64,000 nt of DNA from Rallus limicola (lineage: Eukaryota; Chordata; Aves; Gruiformes; Rallidae), in assembly GCA_022605955.1 (NCBI GenBank), contig JAKCOZ010000229.1, positions 186,001 through 250,000 of the forward strand, in the 5' to 3' direction. A program made the position numbers and the translations under genes. Shown here piece after piece: positions 1-13,068 of this stretch. The notes under the pieces were generated by a model, which saw only the letters and a list, made by a program, of their open reading frames with translations, searched no databases and was not told where the DNA came from. The stretch's first letter is position 1, and the number at the start of each line of letters is the position of its first letter.

Positions 1-198
1 CTGTCACTTTGGCTCTCAGCCTTTTCCTTTGCCTGGAAAGAGGGAACATGCCTGGAACCTCCTACGGTGCTTTTCTCGGCCCTAGCAGACTGCAGTTCAA
101 AACATGCTAAACGTCCAGCAATAACTCCCAAAGTAAAGAAGCTAGGACTGAAAGGCATAGCTTGTCTGAAACCTCCTAACAGGACACACAAGCAGACC
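1..198 (+). repeat. Representative satellite monomer (type E-L)
   Basis: This first copy serves as the reference frame. It is about 49% GC (56 C, 41 G). CpG occurs only at 65-66, 77-78 and 112-113. Useful sites are CTGCAG at 90-95 inside the 8-bp palindrome actgcagt, GGCC at 78-81, and AGCT at 140-143 and 159-162. The 9-mer tgcctggaa is present twice, at 30-38 and 49-57. A 13-bp segment at 52-64 is repeated with one mismatch at 166-178, so the monomer may be built from shorter units. Haplotype A adds AGCT at 57-60, V creates GGTACC at 54-59, y creates TTATAA at 174-179, and the rare CC form at 147-148 creates AGGCCT at 144-149. Confidence 0.95.
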
Positions 199-3168
199 CT
201 GTCACTTTGGCTCTCAGCCTTTTCCTTTGCCTGGAAAGAGGGAACATGCCTGGAAGCTCCTACGGTGCTTTTCTCGGCCCTAGCAGACTGCAGTTCAAAA
301 CATGCTAAACGTCCAGCAATAACTCCCAAAGTAAAGAAGCTAGGACTGAAAGGCATAGCTTGTCTGAAACCTCCTAACAGGACACACAAGCAGACCCTGT
401 CACTTTGGCTCTCAGCCTTTTCCTTTGCCTGGAAAGAAGGAACATACCTGCTACCTCCTACAGTGCTTTTCTCGGCCCTAGCAGACTGCAGTTCAAAACA
501 TGCTAAACGTCCAGCAATAACTCCCAAAGTAAAGAAGCTAGGACTGAAAGGCATAGCTTGTCTGAAACCTCCTAACAGGACACACAAGCAGACCCTGTCA
601 CTTTGGCTCTCAGCCTTTTCCTTTGCCTGGAAAGAGGGAACATGCCTGGAACCTCCTACGGTGCTTTTCTCGGCCCTAGCAGACTGCAGTTCAAAACATG
701 CTAAACGTCCAGCAATAACTCCCAAAGTAAAGAAGCTAGGCATGAAAGGCATAGCTTGTCTGAAACCTTATAACAGGACACACAAGCAGACCCTGTCACT
801 TTGGCTCTCAGCCTTTTCCTTTGCCTGGAAAGAGGGAACATGCCTGGAACCTCCTACGGTGCTTTTCTCGGCCCTAGCAGACTGCAGTTCAAAACTTGCT
901 AAACGTCCAGCAATAACTCCCAAAGTAAAGAAGCTAGGACTGAAAGGCATAGCTTGTCTGAAACCTCCTAACAGGACACACAAGCAGACCCTGTCACTTT
1001 GGCTCTCAGCCTTTTCCTTTGCCTGGAAAGAGGGAACATGCCTGGAAGCTCCTACGGTGCTTTTCTCGGCCCTAGCAGACTGCAGTTCAAAACATGCTAA
1101 ACGTCCAGCAATAACTCCCAAAGTAAAGAAGCTAGGACTGAAAGGCATAGCTTGTCTGAAACCTCCTAACAGGACACACAAGCAGACCCTGTCACTTTGG
1201 CTCTCAGCCTTTTCCTTTGCCTGGAAAGAAGGAACATACCTGCTACCTCCTACAGTGCTTTTCTCGGCCCTAGCAGACTGCAGTTCAAAACATGCTAAAC
1301 GTCCAGCAATAACTCCCAAAGTAAAGAAGCTAGGACTGAAAGGCATAGCTTGTCTGAAACCTCCTAACAGGACACACAAGCAGACCCTGTCACTTTGGCT
1401 CTCAGCCTTTTCCTTTGCCTGGAAAGAGGGAACATGCCTGGAAGCTCCTACGGTGCTTTTCTCGGCCCTAGCAGACTGCAGTTCAAAACATGCTAAACGT
1501 CCAGCAATAACTCCCAAAGTAAAGAAGCTAGGCATGAAAGGCATAGCTTGTCTGAAACCTCCTAACAGGACACACAAGCAGACCCTGTCACTTTGGCTCT
1601 CAGCCTTTTCCTTTGCCTGGAAAGAAGGAACATACCTGCTACCTCCTACGGTGCTTTTCTCGGCCCTAGCAGACTGCAGTTCAAAACATGCTAAACGTCC
1701 AGCAATAACTCCCAAAGTAAAGAAGCTAGGCATGAAAGGCATAGCTTGTCTGAAACCTCCTAACAGGACACACAAGCAGACCCTGTCACTTTGGCTCTCA
1801 GCCTTTTCCTTTGCCTGGAAAGAGGGAACATGCCTGGAACCTCCTACGGTGCTTTTCTCGGCCCTAGCAGACTGCAGTTCAAAACATGCTAAACGTCCAG
1901 CAATAACTCCCAAAGTAAAGAAGCTAGGACTGAAAGGCATAGCTTGTCTGAAACCTCCTAACAGGACACACAAGCAGACCCTGTCACTTTGGCTCTCAGC
2001 CTTTTCCTTTGCCTGGAAAGAAGGAACATACCTGCTACCTCCTACAGTGCTTTTCTCGGCCCTAGCAGACTGCAGTTCAAAACATGCTAAACGTCCAGCA
2101 ATAACTCCCAAAGTAAAGAAGCTAGGCATGAAAGGCATAGCTTGTCTGAAACCTCCTAACAGGACACACAAGCAGACCCTGTCACTTTGGCTCTCAGCCT
2201 TTTCCTTTGCCTGGAAAGAGGGAACATGCCTGGAACCTCCTACGGTGCTTTTCTCGGCCCTAGCAGACTGCAGTTCAAAACTTGCTAAACGTCCAGCAAT
2301 AACTCCCAAAGTAAAGAAGCTAGGACTGAAAGGCATAGCTTGTCTGAAACCTCCTAACAGGACACACAAGCAGACCCTGTCACTTTGGCTCTCAGCCTTT
2401 TCCTTTGCCTGGAAAGAGGGAACATGCCTGGAAGCTCCTACGGTGCTTTTCTCGGCCCTAGCAGACTGCAGTTCAAAACATGCTAAACGTCCAGCAATAA
2501 CTCCCAAAGTAAAGAAGCTAGGACTGAAAGGCATAGCTTGTCTGAAACCTCCTAACAGGACACACAAGCAGACCCTGTCACTTTGGCTCTCAGCCTTTTC
2601 CTTTGCCTGGAAAGAAGGAACATACCTGCTACCTCCTACAGTGCTTTTCTCGGCCCTAGCAGACTGCAGTTCAAAACATGCTAAACGTCCAGCAATAACT
2701 CCCAAAGTAAAGAAGCTAGGACTGAAAGGCATAGCTTGTCTGAAACCTCCTAACAGGACACACAAGCAGACCCTGTCACTTTGGCTCTCAGCCTTTTCCT
2801 TTGCCTGGAAAGAGGGAACATGCCTGGAACCTCCTACGGTGCTTTTCTCGGCCCTAGCAGACTGCAGTTCAAAACATGCTAAACGTCCAGCAATAACTCC
2901 CAAAGTAAAGAAGCTAGGCATGAAAGGCATAGCTTGTCTGAAACCTCCTAACAGGACACACAAGCAGACCCTGTCACTTTGGCTCTCAGCCTTTTCCTTT
3001 GCCTGGAAAGAGGGAACATGCCTGGAACCTCCTACGGTGCTTTTCTCGGCCCTAGCAGACTGCAGTTCAAAACATGCTAAACGTCCAGCAATAACTCCCA
3101 AAGTAAAGAAGCTAGGCATGAAAGGCATAGCTTGTCTGAAACCTCCTAACAGGACACACAAGCAGACC

Positions 3169-5940
3169 CTGTCACTTTGGCTCTCAGCCTTTTCCTTTGC
3201 CTGGAAAGAGGGAAAATGCCTGGAACCTCCTACGGTGCTTTTCTCGGCCCTAGCAGACTGCAGTTCAAAACATGCTAAACGTCCAGCAATAACTCCCAAA
3301 GTAAAGAAGCTAGGCATGAAAGGCATAGCTTGTCTGAAACCTCCTAACAGGACACACAAGCAGACCCTGTCACTTTGGCTCTCAGCCTTTTCCTTTGCCT
3401 GGAAAGAGGGAACATGCCTGGAACCTCCTACGGTGCTTTTCTCGGCCCTAGCAGACTGCAGTTCAAAACATGCTAAACGTCCAGCAATAACTCCCAAAGT
3501 AAAGAAGCTAGGCATGAAAGGCATAGCTTGTCTGAAACCTCCTAACAGGACACACAAGCAGACCCTGTCACTTTGGCTCTCAGCCTTTTCCTTTGCCTGG
3601 AAAGAGGGAACATGCCTGGAACCTCCTACGGTGCTTTTCTCGGCCCTAGCAGACTGCAGTTCAAAACATGCTAAACGTCCAGCAATAACTCCCAAAGTAA
3701 AGAAGCTAGGACTGAAAGGCATAGCTTGTCTGAAACCTCCTAACAGGACACACAAGCAGACCCTGTCACTTTGGCTCTCAGCCTTTTCCTTTGCCTGGAA
3801 AGAGGGAACATGCCTGGAACCTCCTACGGTGCTTTTCTCGGCCCTAGCAGACTGCAGTTCAAAACATGCTAAACGTCCAGCAATAACTCCCAAAGTAAAG
3901 AAGCTAGGACTGAAAGGCATAGCTTGTCTGAAACCTCCTAACAGGACACACAAGCAGACCCTGTCACTTTGGCTCTCAGCCTTTTCCTTTGCCTGGAAAG
4001 AGGGAACATGCCTGGAACCTCCTACGGTGCTTTTCTCGGCCCTAGCAGACTGCAGTTCAAAACATGCTAAACGTCCAGCAATAACTGCTAAAGTAAAGAA
4101 GCTAGGCATGAAAGGCATAGCTTGTCTGAAACCTCCTAACAGGACACACAAGCAGACCCTGTCACTTTGGCTCTCAGCCTTTTCCTTTGCCTGGAAAGAG
4201 GGAACATACCTGCTACCTCCTACAGTGCTTTTCTCGGCCCTAGCAGACTGCAGTTCAAAACATGCTAAACGTCCAGCAATAACTCCCAAAGTAAAGAAGC
4301 TAGGCATGAAAGGCATAGCTTGTCTGAAACCTCCTAACAGGACACACAAGCAGACCCTGTCACTTTGGCTCTCAGCCTTTTCCTTTGCCTGGAAAGAGGG
4401 AACATGCCTGGAACCTCCTACGGTGCTTTTCTCGGCCCTAGCAGACTGCAGTTCAAAACTTGCTAAACGTCCAGCAATAACTCCCAAAGTAAAGAAGCTA
4501 GGACTGAAAGGCATAGCTTGTCTGAAACCTCCTAACAGGACACACAAGCAGACCCTGTCACTTTGGCTCTCAGCCTTTTCCTTTGCATGGAAAGAGGGAA
4601 CATGCCTGGAACCTCCTACGGTGCTTTTCTCGGCCCTAGCAGACTGCAGTTCAAAACATGCTAAACGTCCAGCAATAACTCCCAAAGTAAAGAAGCTAGG
4701 ACTGAAAGGCATAGCTTGTCTGAAACCTCCTAACAGGACACACAAGCAGACCCTGTCACTTTGGCTCTCAGCCTTTTCCTTTGCCTGGAAAGAGGGAACA
4801 TGCCTGGAAGCTCCTACGGTGATTTTCTCGGCCATAGCAGACTGCAGTTCAAAACATGCTAAACGCCTAGCAATAACTCCCAAAGTAAAGAAGCTAGGAC
4901 TGAAAGGCATAGCTTGTCTGAAACCTCCTAACAGGACACACAAGCAGACCCTGTCACTTTGGCTCTCAGCCTTTTCCTTTGCCTGGAAAGAGGGAACATG
5001 CCTGGAACCTCCTACGGTGCTTTTCTCGGCCCTAGCAGACTGCAGTTCAAAACATGCTAAACGTCCAGCAATAACTCCCAAAGTAAAGAAGCTAGGCATG
5101 AAAGGCATAGCTTGTCTGAAACCTCCTAACAGGACACACAAGCAGACCCTGTCACTTTGGCTCTCAGCCTTTTCCTTTGCCTGGAAAGAGGGAACATGCC
5201 TGGAAGCTCCTACGGTGCTTTCCTCGGCCCTAGCAGACTGCAGTTCAAAACATGCTAAACGTCCAGCAATAACTCCCAAAGTAAAGAAGCTAGGCATGAA
5301 AGGCATAGCTTGTCTGAAACCTCCTAACAGGACACACAAGCAGACCCTGTCACTTTGGCTCTCAGCCTTTTCCTTTGCCTGGAAACAGGGAACATGCCTG
5401 GAACCTCCTACGGTGCTTTTCTCGGCCCTAGCAGACTGCAGTTCAAAACTTGCTAAACGTCCAGCAATAACTCCCAAAGTAAAGAAGCTAGGACTGAAAG
5501 GCATAGCTTGTCTGAAACCTCCTAACAGGACACACAAGCAGACCCTGTCACTTTGGCTCTCAGCCTTTTCCTTTGCCTGGAAAGAGGGAACATGCCTGGA
5601 AGCTCCTACGGTGCTTTTCTCGGCCCTAGCAGACTGCAGTTCAAAACATGCTAAACGCCTAGCAATAACTCCCAAAGTAAAGAAGCTAGGACTGAAAGGC
5701 ATAGCTTGTCTGAAACCTCCTAACAGGACACACAAGCAGACCCTGTCACTTTGGCTCTCAGCCTTTTCCTTTGCCTAGAAAGAAGGAACATACCTGCTAC
5801 CTCCTACAGTGCTTTTATCGGCCCTAGCAGACTGCAGTTCAAAACATGCTAAACGTCCAGCAATAACTCCCAAAGTAAAGAAGCTAGGACTGAAAGGCAT
5901 AGCTTGTCTGAAACCTCCTAACAGGACACACAAGCAGACC
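3169..5940 (+). repeat. 14-monomer marker-rich block, copy 1
   Basis: These 14 monomers carry an unusual concentration of private substitutions. They are A47 in place of C47 at about 3214, the G127/T129 pair near 4087, tttgcatgg near 4581, gattttctcg with ccatag at 4821-4838, cgcctag near 4864, tttcctcgg near 5219, ggaaacaggg near 5384, a second cgcctag near 5655, and gcctag instead of gcctgg at 5771-5776. The same markers in the same order and spacing occur at 37621-40392, exactly 34,452 bp (174 monomers) away. The one clear difference I saw is ggactg here near 3709 versus ggacgg at 38161. This is the strongest single proof of the long-range duplication. Confidence 0.9.
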
Positions 5941-6336
5941 CTGTCACTTTGGCTCTCAGCCTTTTCCTTTGCCTGGAAAGAGGGAACATGCCTGGAACCT
6001 CCTACGGTGCTTTTCTCGGCCCTAGCAGACTGCAGTTCAAAACATGCTAAACGTCCAGCAATAACTCCCAAAGTAAAGAAGCTAGGCATGAAAGGCATAG
6101 CTTGTCTGAAACCTCCTAACAGGACACACAAGCAGACCCTGTCACTTTGGCTCTCAGCCTTTTCCTTTGCCTGGAAAGAGGGAACATGCCTGGAACCTCC
6201 TACGGTGCTTTTCTCGGCCCTAGCAGACTGCAGTTCAAAACATGCTAAACGTCCAGCAATAACTCCCAAAGTAAAGAAGCTAGGACTGAAAGGCATAGCT
6301 TGTCTGAAACCTCCTAACAGGACACACAAGCAGACC

Positions 6337-7920
6337 CTGTCACTTTGGCTCTCAGCCTTTTCCTTTGCCTGGAAAGAGGGAACATACCTGCTACCTCCTA
6401 CAGTGCTTTTATCGGCCCTAGCAGACTGCAGTTCAAAACATGCTAAACGTCCAGCAATAACTCCCAAAGTAAAGAAGCTAGGACTGAAAGGCATAGCTTG
6501 TCTGAAACCTCCTAACAGGACACACAAGCAGACCCTGTCACTTTGGCTCTCAGCCTTTTCCTTTGCCTGGAAAGAGGGAACATGCCTGGAACCTCCTACG
6601 GTGCTTTTCTCGGCCCTAGCAGACTGCAGTTCAAAACATGCTAAACGTCCAGCAATAACTCCCAAAGTAAAGAAGCTAGGCATGAAAGGCATAGCTTGTC
6701 TGAAACCTCCTAACAGGACACACAAGCAGACCCTGTCACTTTGGCTCTCAGCCTTTTCCTTTGCCTGGAAAGAAGGAACATACCTGCTACCTCCTACAGT
6801 GCTTTTCTCGGCCCTAGCAGACTGCAGTTCAAAACATGCTAAACGTCCAGCAATAACTCCCAAAGTAAAGAAGCTAGGCATGAAAGGCATAGCTTGTCTG
6901 AAACCTCCTAACAGGACACACAAGCAGACCCTGTCACTTTGGCTCTCAGCCTTTTCCTTTGCCTGGAAAGAGGGAACATGCCTGGAACCTCCTACGGTGC
7001 TTTTCTCGGCCCTAGCAGACTGCAGTTCAAAACATGCTAAACGTCCAGCAATAACTCCCAAAGTAAAGAAGCTAGGCATGAAAGGCATAGCTTGTCTGAA
7101 ACCTCCTAACAGGACACACAAGCAGACCCTGTCACTTTGGCTCTCAGCCTTTTCCTTTGCCTGGAAAGAGGGAACATGCCTGGAACCTCCTACGGTGCTT
7201 TTCTCGGCCCTAGCAGACTGCAGTTCAAAACATGCTAAACGTCCAGCAATAACTCCCAAAGTAAAGAAGCTAGGACTGAAAGGCATAGCTTGTCTGAAAC
7301 CTCCTAACAGGACACACAAGCAGACCCTGTCACTTTGGCTCTCAGCCTTTTCCTTTGCCTGGAAAGAGGGAACATGCCTGGAACCTCCTACGGTGCTTTT
7401 CTCGGCCCTAGCAGACTGCAGTTCAAAACATGCTAAACGTCCAGCAATAACTCCCAAAGTAAAGAAGCTAGGACTGAAAGGCATAGCTTGTCTGAAACCT
7501 CCTAACAGGACACACAAGCAGACCCTGTCACTTTGGCTCTCAGCCTTTTCCTTTGCCTGGAAAGAAGGAACATACCTGCTACCTCCTACAGTGCTTTTCT
7601 CGGCCCTAGCAGACTGCAGTTCAAAACATGCTAAACGTCCAGCAATAACTCCCAAAGTAAAGAAGCTAGGCATGAAAGGCATAGCTTGTCTGAAACCTCC
7701 TAACAGGACACACAAGCAGACCCTGTCACTTTGGCTCTCAGCCTTTTCCTTTGCCTGGAAAGAGGGAACATACCTGCTACCTCCTACAGTGCTTTTATCG
7801 GCCCTAGCAGACTGCAGTTCAAAACATGCTAAACGTCCAGCAATAACTCCCAAAGTAAAGAAGCTAGGACTGAAAGGCATAGCTTGTCTGAAACCTCCTA
7901 ACAGGACACACAAGCAGACC
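6337..7920 (+). repeat. 8-monomer HOR bounded by tttatcgg monomers, copy 1
   Basis: Haplotype order is Y(tttatcgg)-L, E-M, Y-M, E-M, E-L, E-L, Y-M, Y(tttatcgg)-L. The C75-to-A change that makes tttatcgg is found at 6408 and 7794 here, at 5814 just upstream, and otherwise only in copy 2, at 40266, 41850 and 43236. The two bounding monomers are 7 monomers (1,386 bp) apart in both copies. The offset to the matching block at 41779-43362 is 35,442 bp (179 monomers), against 174 for the preceding block, so five whole monomers were gained or lost in between. Confidence 0.85.
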
Positions 7921-9504
7921 CTGTCACTTTGGCTCTCAGCCTTTTCCTTTGCCTGGAAAGAGGGAACATGCCTGGAACCTCCTACGGTGCTTTTCTCGGC
8001 CCTAGCAGACTGCAGTTCAAAACATGCTAAACGTCCAGCAATAACTCCCAAAGTAAAGAAGCTAGGCATGAAAGGCATAGCTTGTCTGAAACCTCCTAAC
8101 AGGACACACAAGCAGACCCTGTCACTTTGGCTCTCAGCCTTTTCCTTTGCCTGGAAAGAAGGAACATACCTGCTACCTCCTACAGTGCTTTTCTCGGCCC
8201 TAGCAGACTGCAGTTCAAAACATGCTAAACGTCCAGCAATAACTCCCAAAGTAAAGAAGCTAGGCATGAAAGGCATAGCTTGTCTGAAACCTCCTAACAG
8301 GACACACAAGCAGACCCTGTCACTTTGGCTCTCAGCCTTTTCCTTTGCCTGGAAAGAGGGAACATGCCTGGAACCTCCTACGGTGCTTTTCTCGGCCCTA
8401 GCAGACTGCAGTTCAAAACATGCTAAACGTCCAGCAATAACTCCCAAAGTAAAGAAGCTAGGCATGAAAGGCATAGCTTGTCTGAAACCTCCTAACAGGA
8501 CACACAAGCAGACCCTGTCACTTTGGCTCTCAGCCTTTTCCTTTGCCTGGAAAGAGGGAACATGCCTGGAACCTCCTACGGTGCTTTTCTCGGCCCTAGC
8601 AGACTGCAGTTCAAAACATGCTAAACGTCCAGCAATAACTCCCAAAGTAAAGAAGCTAGGCATGAAAGGCATAGCTTGTCTGAAACCTCCTAACAGGACA
8701 CACAAGCAGACCCTGTCACTTTGGCTCTCAGCCTTTTCCTTTGCCTGGAAAGAAGGAACATACCTGCTACCTCCTACAGTGCTTTTCTCGGCCCTAGCAG
8801 ACTGCAGTTCAAAACATGCTAAACGTCCAGCAATAACTCCCAAAGTAAAGAAGCTAGGCATGAAAGGCATAGCTTGTCTGAAACCTCCTAACAGGACACA
8901 CAAGCAGACCCTGTCACTTTGGCTCTCAGCCTTTTCCTTTGCCTGGAAAGAGGGAACATGCCTGGAACCTCCTACGGTGCTTTTCTCGGCCCTAGCAGAC
9001 TGCAGTTCAAAACATGCTAAACGTCCAGCAATAACTCCCAAAGTAAAGAAGCTAGGCATGAAAGGCATAGCTTGTCTGAAACCTCCTAACAGGACACACA
9101 AGCAGACCCTGTCACTTTGGCTCTCAGCCTTTTCCTTTGCCTGGAAAGAGGGAACATGCCTGGAACCTCCTACGGTGCTTTTCTCGGCCCTAGCAGACTG
9201 CAGTTCAAAACATGCTAAACGTCCAGCAATAACTCCCAAAGTAAAGAAGCTAGGACTGAAAGGCATAGCTTGTCTGAAACCTCCTAACAGGACACACAAG
9301 CAGACCCTGTCACTTTGGCTCTCAGCCTTTTCCTTTGCCTGGAAAGAAGGAACATACCTGCTACCTCCTACAGTGCTTTTCTCGGCCCTAGCAGACTGCA
9401 GTTCAAAACATGCTAAACGTCCAGCAATAACTGCTAAAGTAAAGAAGCTAGGCATGAAAGGCATAGCTTGTCTGAAACCTCCTAACAGGACACACAAGCA
9501 GACC

Positions 9505-12500
9505 CTGTCACTTTGGCTCTCAGCCTTTTCCTTTGCCTGGAAAGAGGGAACATGCCTGGAACCTCCTACGGTGCTTTTCTCGGCCCTAGCAGACTGCAGT
9601 TCAAAACATGCTAAACGTCCAGCAATAACTCCCAAAGTAAAGAAGCTAGGACTGAAAGGCATAGCTTGTCTGAAACCTCCTAACAGGACACACAAGCAGA
9701 CCCTGTCACTTTGGCTCTCAGCCTTTTCCTTTGCCTGGAAAGAAGGAACATACCTGCTACCTCCTACAGTGCTTTTCTCGGCCCTAGCAGACTGCAGTTC
9801 AAAACATGCTAAACGTCCAGCAATAACTCCCAAAGTAAAGAAGCTAGGCATGAAAGGCATAGCTTGTCTGAAACCTCCTAACAGGACACACAAGCAGACC
9901 CTGTCACTTTGGCTCTCAGCCTTTTCCTTTGCCTGGAAAGAGGGAACATGCCTGGAACCTCCTACGGTGCTTTTCTCGGCCCTAGCAGACTGCAGTTCAA
10001 AACATGCTAAACGTCCAGCAATAACTCCCAAAGTAAAGAAGCTAGGCATGAAAGGCATAGCTTGTCTGAAACCTCCTAACAGGACACACAAGCAGACCCT
10101 GTCACTTTGGCTCTCAGCCTTTTCCTTTGCCTGGAAAGAGGGAACATGCCTGGAACCTCCTACGGTGCTTTTCTCAGCCCTAGCAGACTGCAGTTCAAAA
10201 CTTGCTAAACGTCCAGCAATAACTCCCAAAGTAAAGAAGCTAGGCATGAAAGGCATAGCTTGTCTGAAACCTCCTAACAGGACACACAAGCAGACCCTGT
10301 CACTTTGGCTCTCAGCCTTTTCCTTTGCCTGGAAAGAGGGAACATGCCTGGAACCTCCTACGGTGCTTTTCTCGGCCCTAGCAGACTGCAGTTCAAAACA
10401 TGCTAAACGTCCAGCAATAACTCCCAAAGTAAAGAAGCTAGGACTGAAAGGCATAGCTTGTCTGAAACCTCCTAACAGGACACACAAGCAGACCCTGTCA
10501 CTTTGGCTCTCAGCCTTTTCCTTTGCCTGGAAAGAGGGAACATGCCTGGAACCTCCTACGGTGCTTTTCTCGGCCCTAGCAGACTGCAGTTCAAAACATG
10601 CTAAACGTCCAGCAATAACTCCCAAAGTAAAGAAGCTAGGACTGAAAGGCATAGCTTGTCTGAAACCTCCTAACAGGACACACAAGCAGACCCTGTCACT
10701 TTGGCTCTCAGCCTTTTCCTTTGCCTGGAAAGAAGGAACATACCTGCTACCTCCAACAGTGCTTTTCTCGGCCCTAGCAGACTGCAGTTCAAAACATGCT
10801 AAACGTCCAGCAATAACTCCCAAAGTAAAGAAGCTAGGACTGAAAGGCATAGCTTGTCTGAAACCTCCTAACAGGACACACAAGCAGACCCTGTCACTTT
10901 GGCTCTCAGCCTTTTCCTTTGCCTGGAAAGAGGGAACATGCCTGGAACCTCCTACGGTGCTTTTCTCGGCCCTAGCAGACTGCAGTTCAAAACATGCTAA
11001 ACGTCCAGCAATAACTCCCAAAGTAAAGAAGCTAGGACTGAAAGGCATAGCTTGTCTGAAACCTCCTAACAGGACACACAAGCAGACCCTGTCACTTTGG
11101 CTCTCAGCCTTTTCCTTTGCCTGGAAAGAAGGAACATACCTGCTACCTCCTACAGTGCTTTTCTCGGCCCTAGCAGACTGCAGTTCAAAACATGCTAAAC
11201 GTCCAGCAATAACTCCCAAAGTAAAGAAGCTAGGCATGAAAGGCATAGCTTGTCTGAAACCTCCTAACAGGACACACAAGCAGACCCTGTCACTTTGGCT
11301 CTCAGCCTTTTCCTTTGCCTGGAAAGAGGGAACATGCCTGGAACCTCCTACGGTGCTTTTCTCGGCCCTAGCAGACTGCAGTTCAAAACATGCTAAACGT
11401 CCAGCAATAACTCCCAAAGTAAAGAAGCTAGGACTGAAAGGCATAGCTTGTCTGAAACCTCCTAACAGGACACACAAGCAGACCCTGTCACTTTGGCTCT
11501 CAGCCTTTTCCTTTGCCTGGAAAGAAGGAACATACCTGCTACCTCCTACAGTGCTTTTCTCGGCCCTAGCAGACTGCAGTTCAAAACATGCTAAACGTCC
11601 AGCAATAACTCCCAAAGTAAAGAAGCTAGGCATGAAAGGCATAGCTTGTCTGAAACCTCCTAACAGGACACACAAGCAGACCCTGTCACTTTGGCTCTCA
11701 GCCTTTTCCTTTGCCTGGAAAGAGGGAACATGCCTGGAACCTCCTACGGTGCTTTTCTCGGCCCTAGCAGACTGCAGTTCAAAACATGCTAAACGTCCAG
11801 CAATAACTCCCAAAGTAAAGAAGCTAGGCATGAAAGGCATAGCTTGTCTGAAACCTCCTAACAGGACACACAAGCAGACCCTGTCACTTTGGCTCTCAGC
11901 CTTTTCCTTTGCCTGGAAAGAGGGAACATGCCTGGAACCTCCTACGGTGCTTTTCTCAGCCCTAGCAGACTGCAGTTCAAAACTTGCTAAACGTCCAGCA
12001 ATAACTCCCAAAGTAAAGAAGCTAGGCATGAAAGGCATAGCTTGTCTGAAACCTCCTAACAGGACACACAAGCAGACCCTGTCACTTTGGCTCTCAGCCT
12101 TTTCCTTTGCCTGGAAAGAGGGAACATGCCTGGAACCTCCTACGGTGCTTTTCTCGGCCCTAGCAGACTGCAGTTCAAAACATGCTAAACGTCCAGCAAT
12201 AACTCCCAAAGTAAAGAAGCTAGGACTGAAAGGCATAGCTTGTCTGAAACCTCCTAACAGGACACACAAGCAGACCCTGTCACTTTGGCTCTCAGCCTTT
12301 TCCTTTGCCTGGAAAGAGGGAACATGCCTGGAACCTCCTACGGTGCTTTTCTCGGCCCTAGCAGACTGCAGTTCAAAACATGCTAAACGTCCAGCAATAA
12401 CTCCCAAAGTAAAGAAGCTAGGACTGAAAGGCATAGCTTGTCTGAAACCTCCTAACAGGACACACAAGCAGACCCTGTCACTTTGGCTCTCAGCCTTTTC

Positions 12501-13068
12501 CTTTGCCTGGAAAGAAGGAACATACCTGCTACCTCCAACAGTGCTTTTCTCGGCCCTAGCAGACTGCAGTTCAAAACATGCTAAACGTCCAGCAATAACT
12601 CCCAAAGTAAAGAAGCTAGGACTGAAAGGCATAGCTTGTCTGAAACCTCCTAACAGGACACACAAGCAGACCCTGTCACTTTGGCTCTCAGCCTTTTCCT
12701 TTGCCTGGAAAGAGGGAACATGCCTGGAACCTCCTACGGTGCTTTTCTCGGCCCTAGCAGACTGCAGTTCAAAACATGCTAAACGTCCAGCAATAACTCC
12801 CAAAGTAAAGAAGCTAGGCATGAAAGGCATAGCTTGTCTGAAACCTCCTAACAGGACACACAAGCAGACCCTGTCACTTTGGCTCTCAGCCTTTTCCTTT
12901 GCCTGGAAAGAAGGAACATACCTGCTACCTCCTACAGTGCTTTTCTCGGCCCTAGCAGACTGCAGTTCAAAACATGCTAAACGTCCAGCAATAACTGCTA
13001 AAGTAAAGAAGCTAGGCATGAAAGGCATAGCTTGTCTGAAACCTCCTAACAGGACACACAAGCAGACC
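9505..13068 (+). repeat. Tandem duplication of a 9-monomer unit (1,782 bp)
   Basis: Two rare linked markers appear twice with the same spacing: ttctcagccc at 10171 and 11953, and ctccaaca at 10751 and 12533. Both pairs are 1,782 bp apart, which is 9 monomers. The core order E-L, Y-M, E-M, E(T104)-M, E-L, E-L, Y-L matches between 9505-10890 and 11287-12672; the last two monomers of each unit differ. Superblock copy 2 holds only one version (45613 and 45995), and there the two markers are one monomer closer, so the duplication is specific to copy 1 or was lost from copy 2. Confidence 0.88.
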
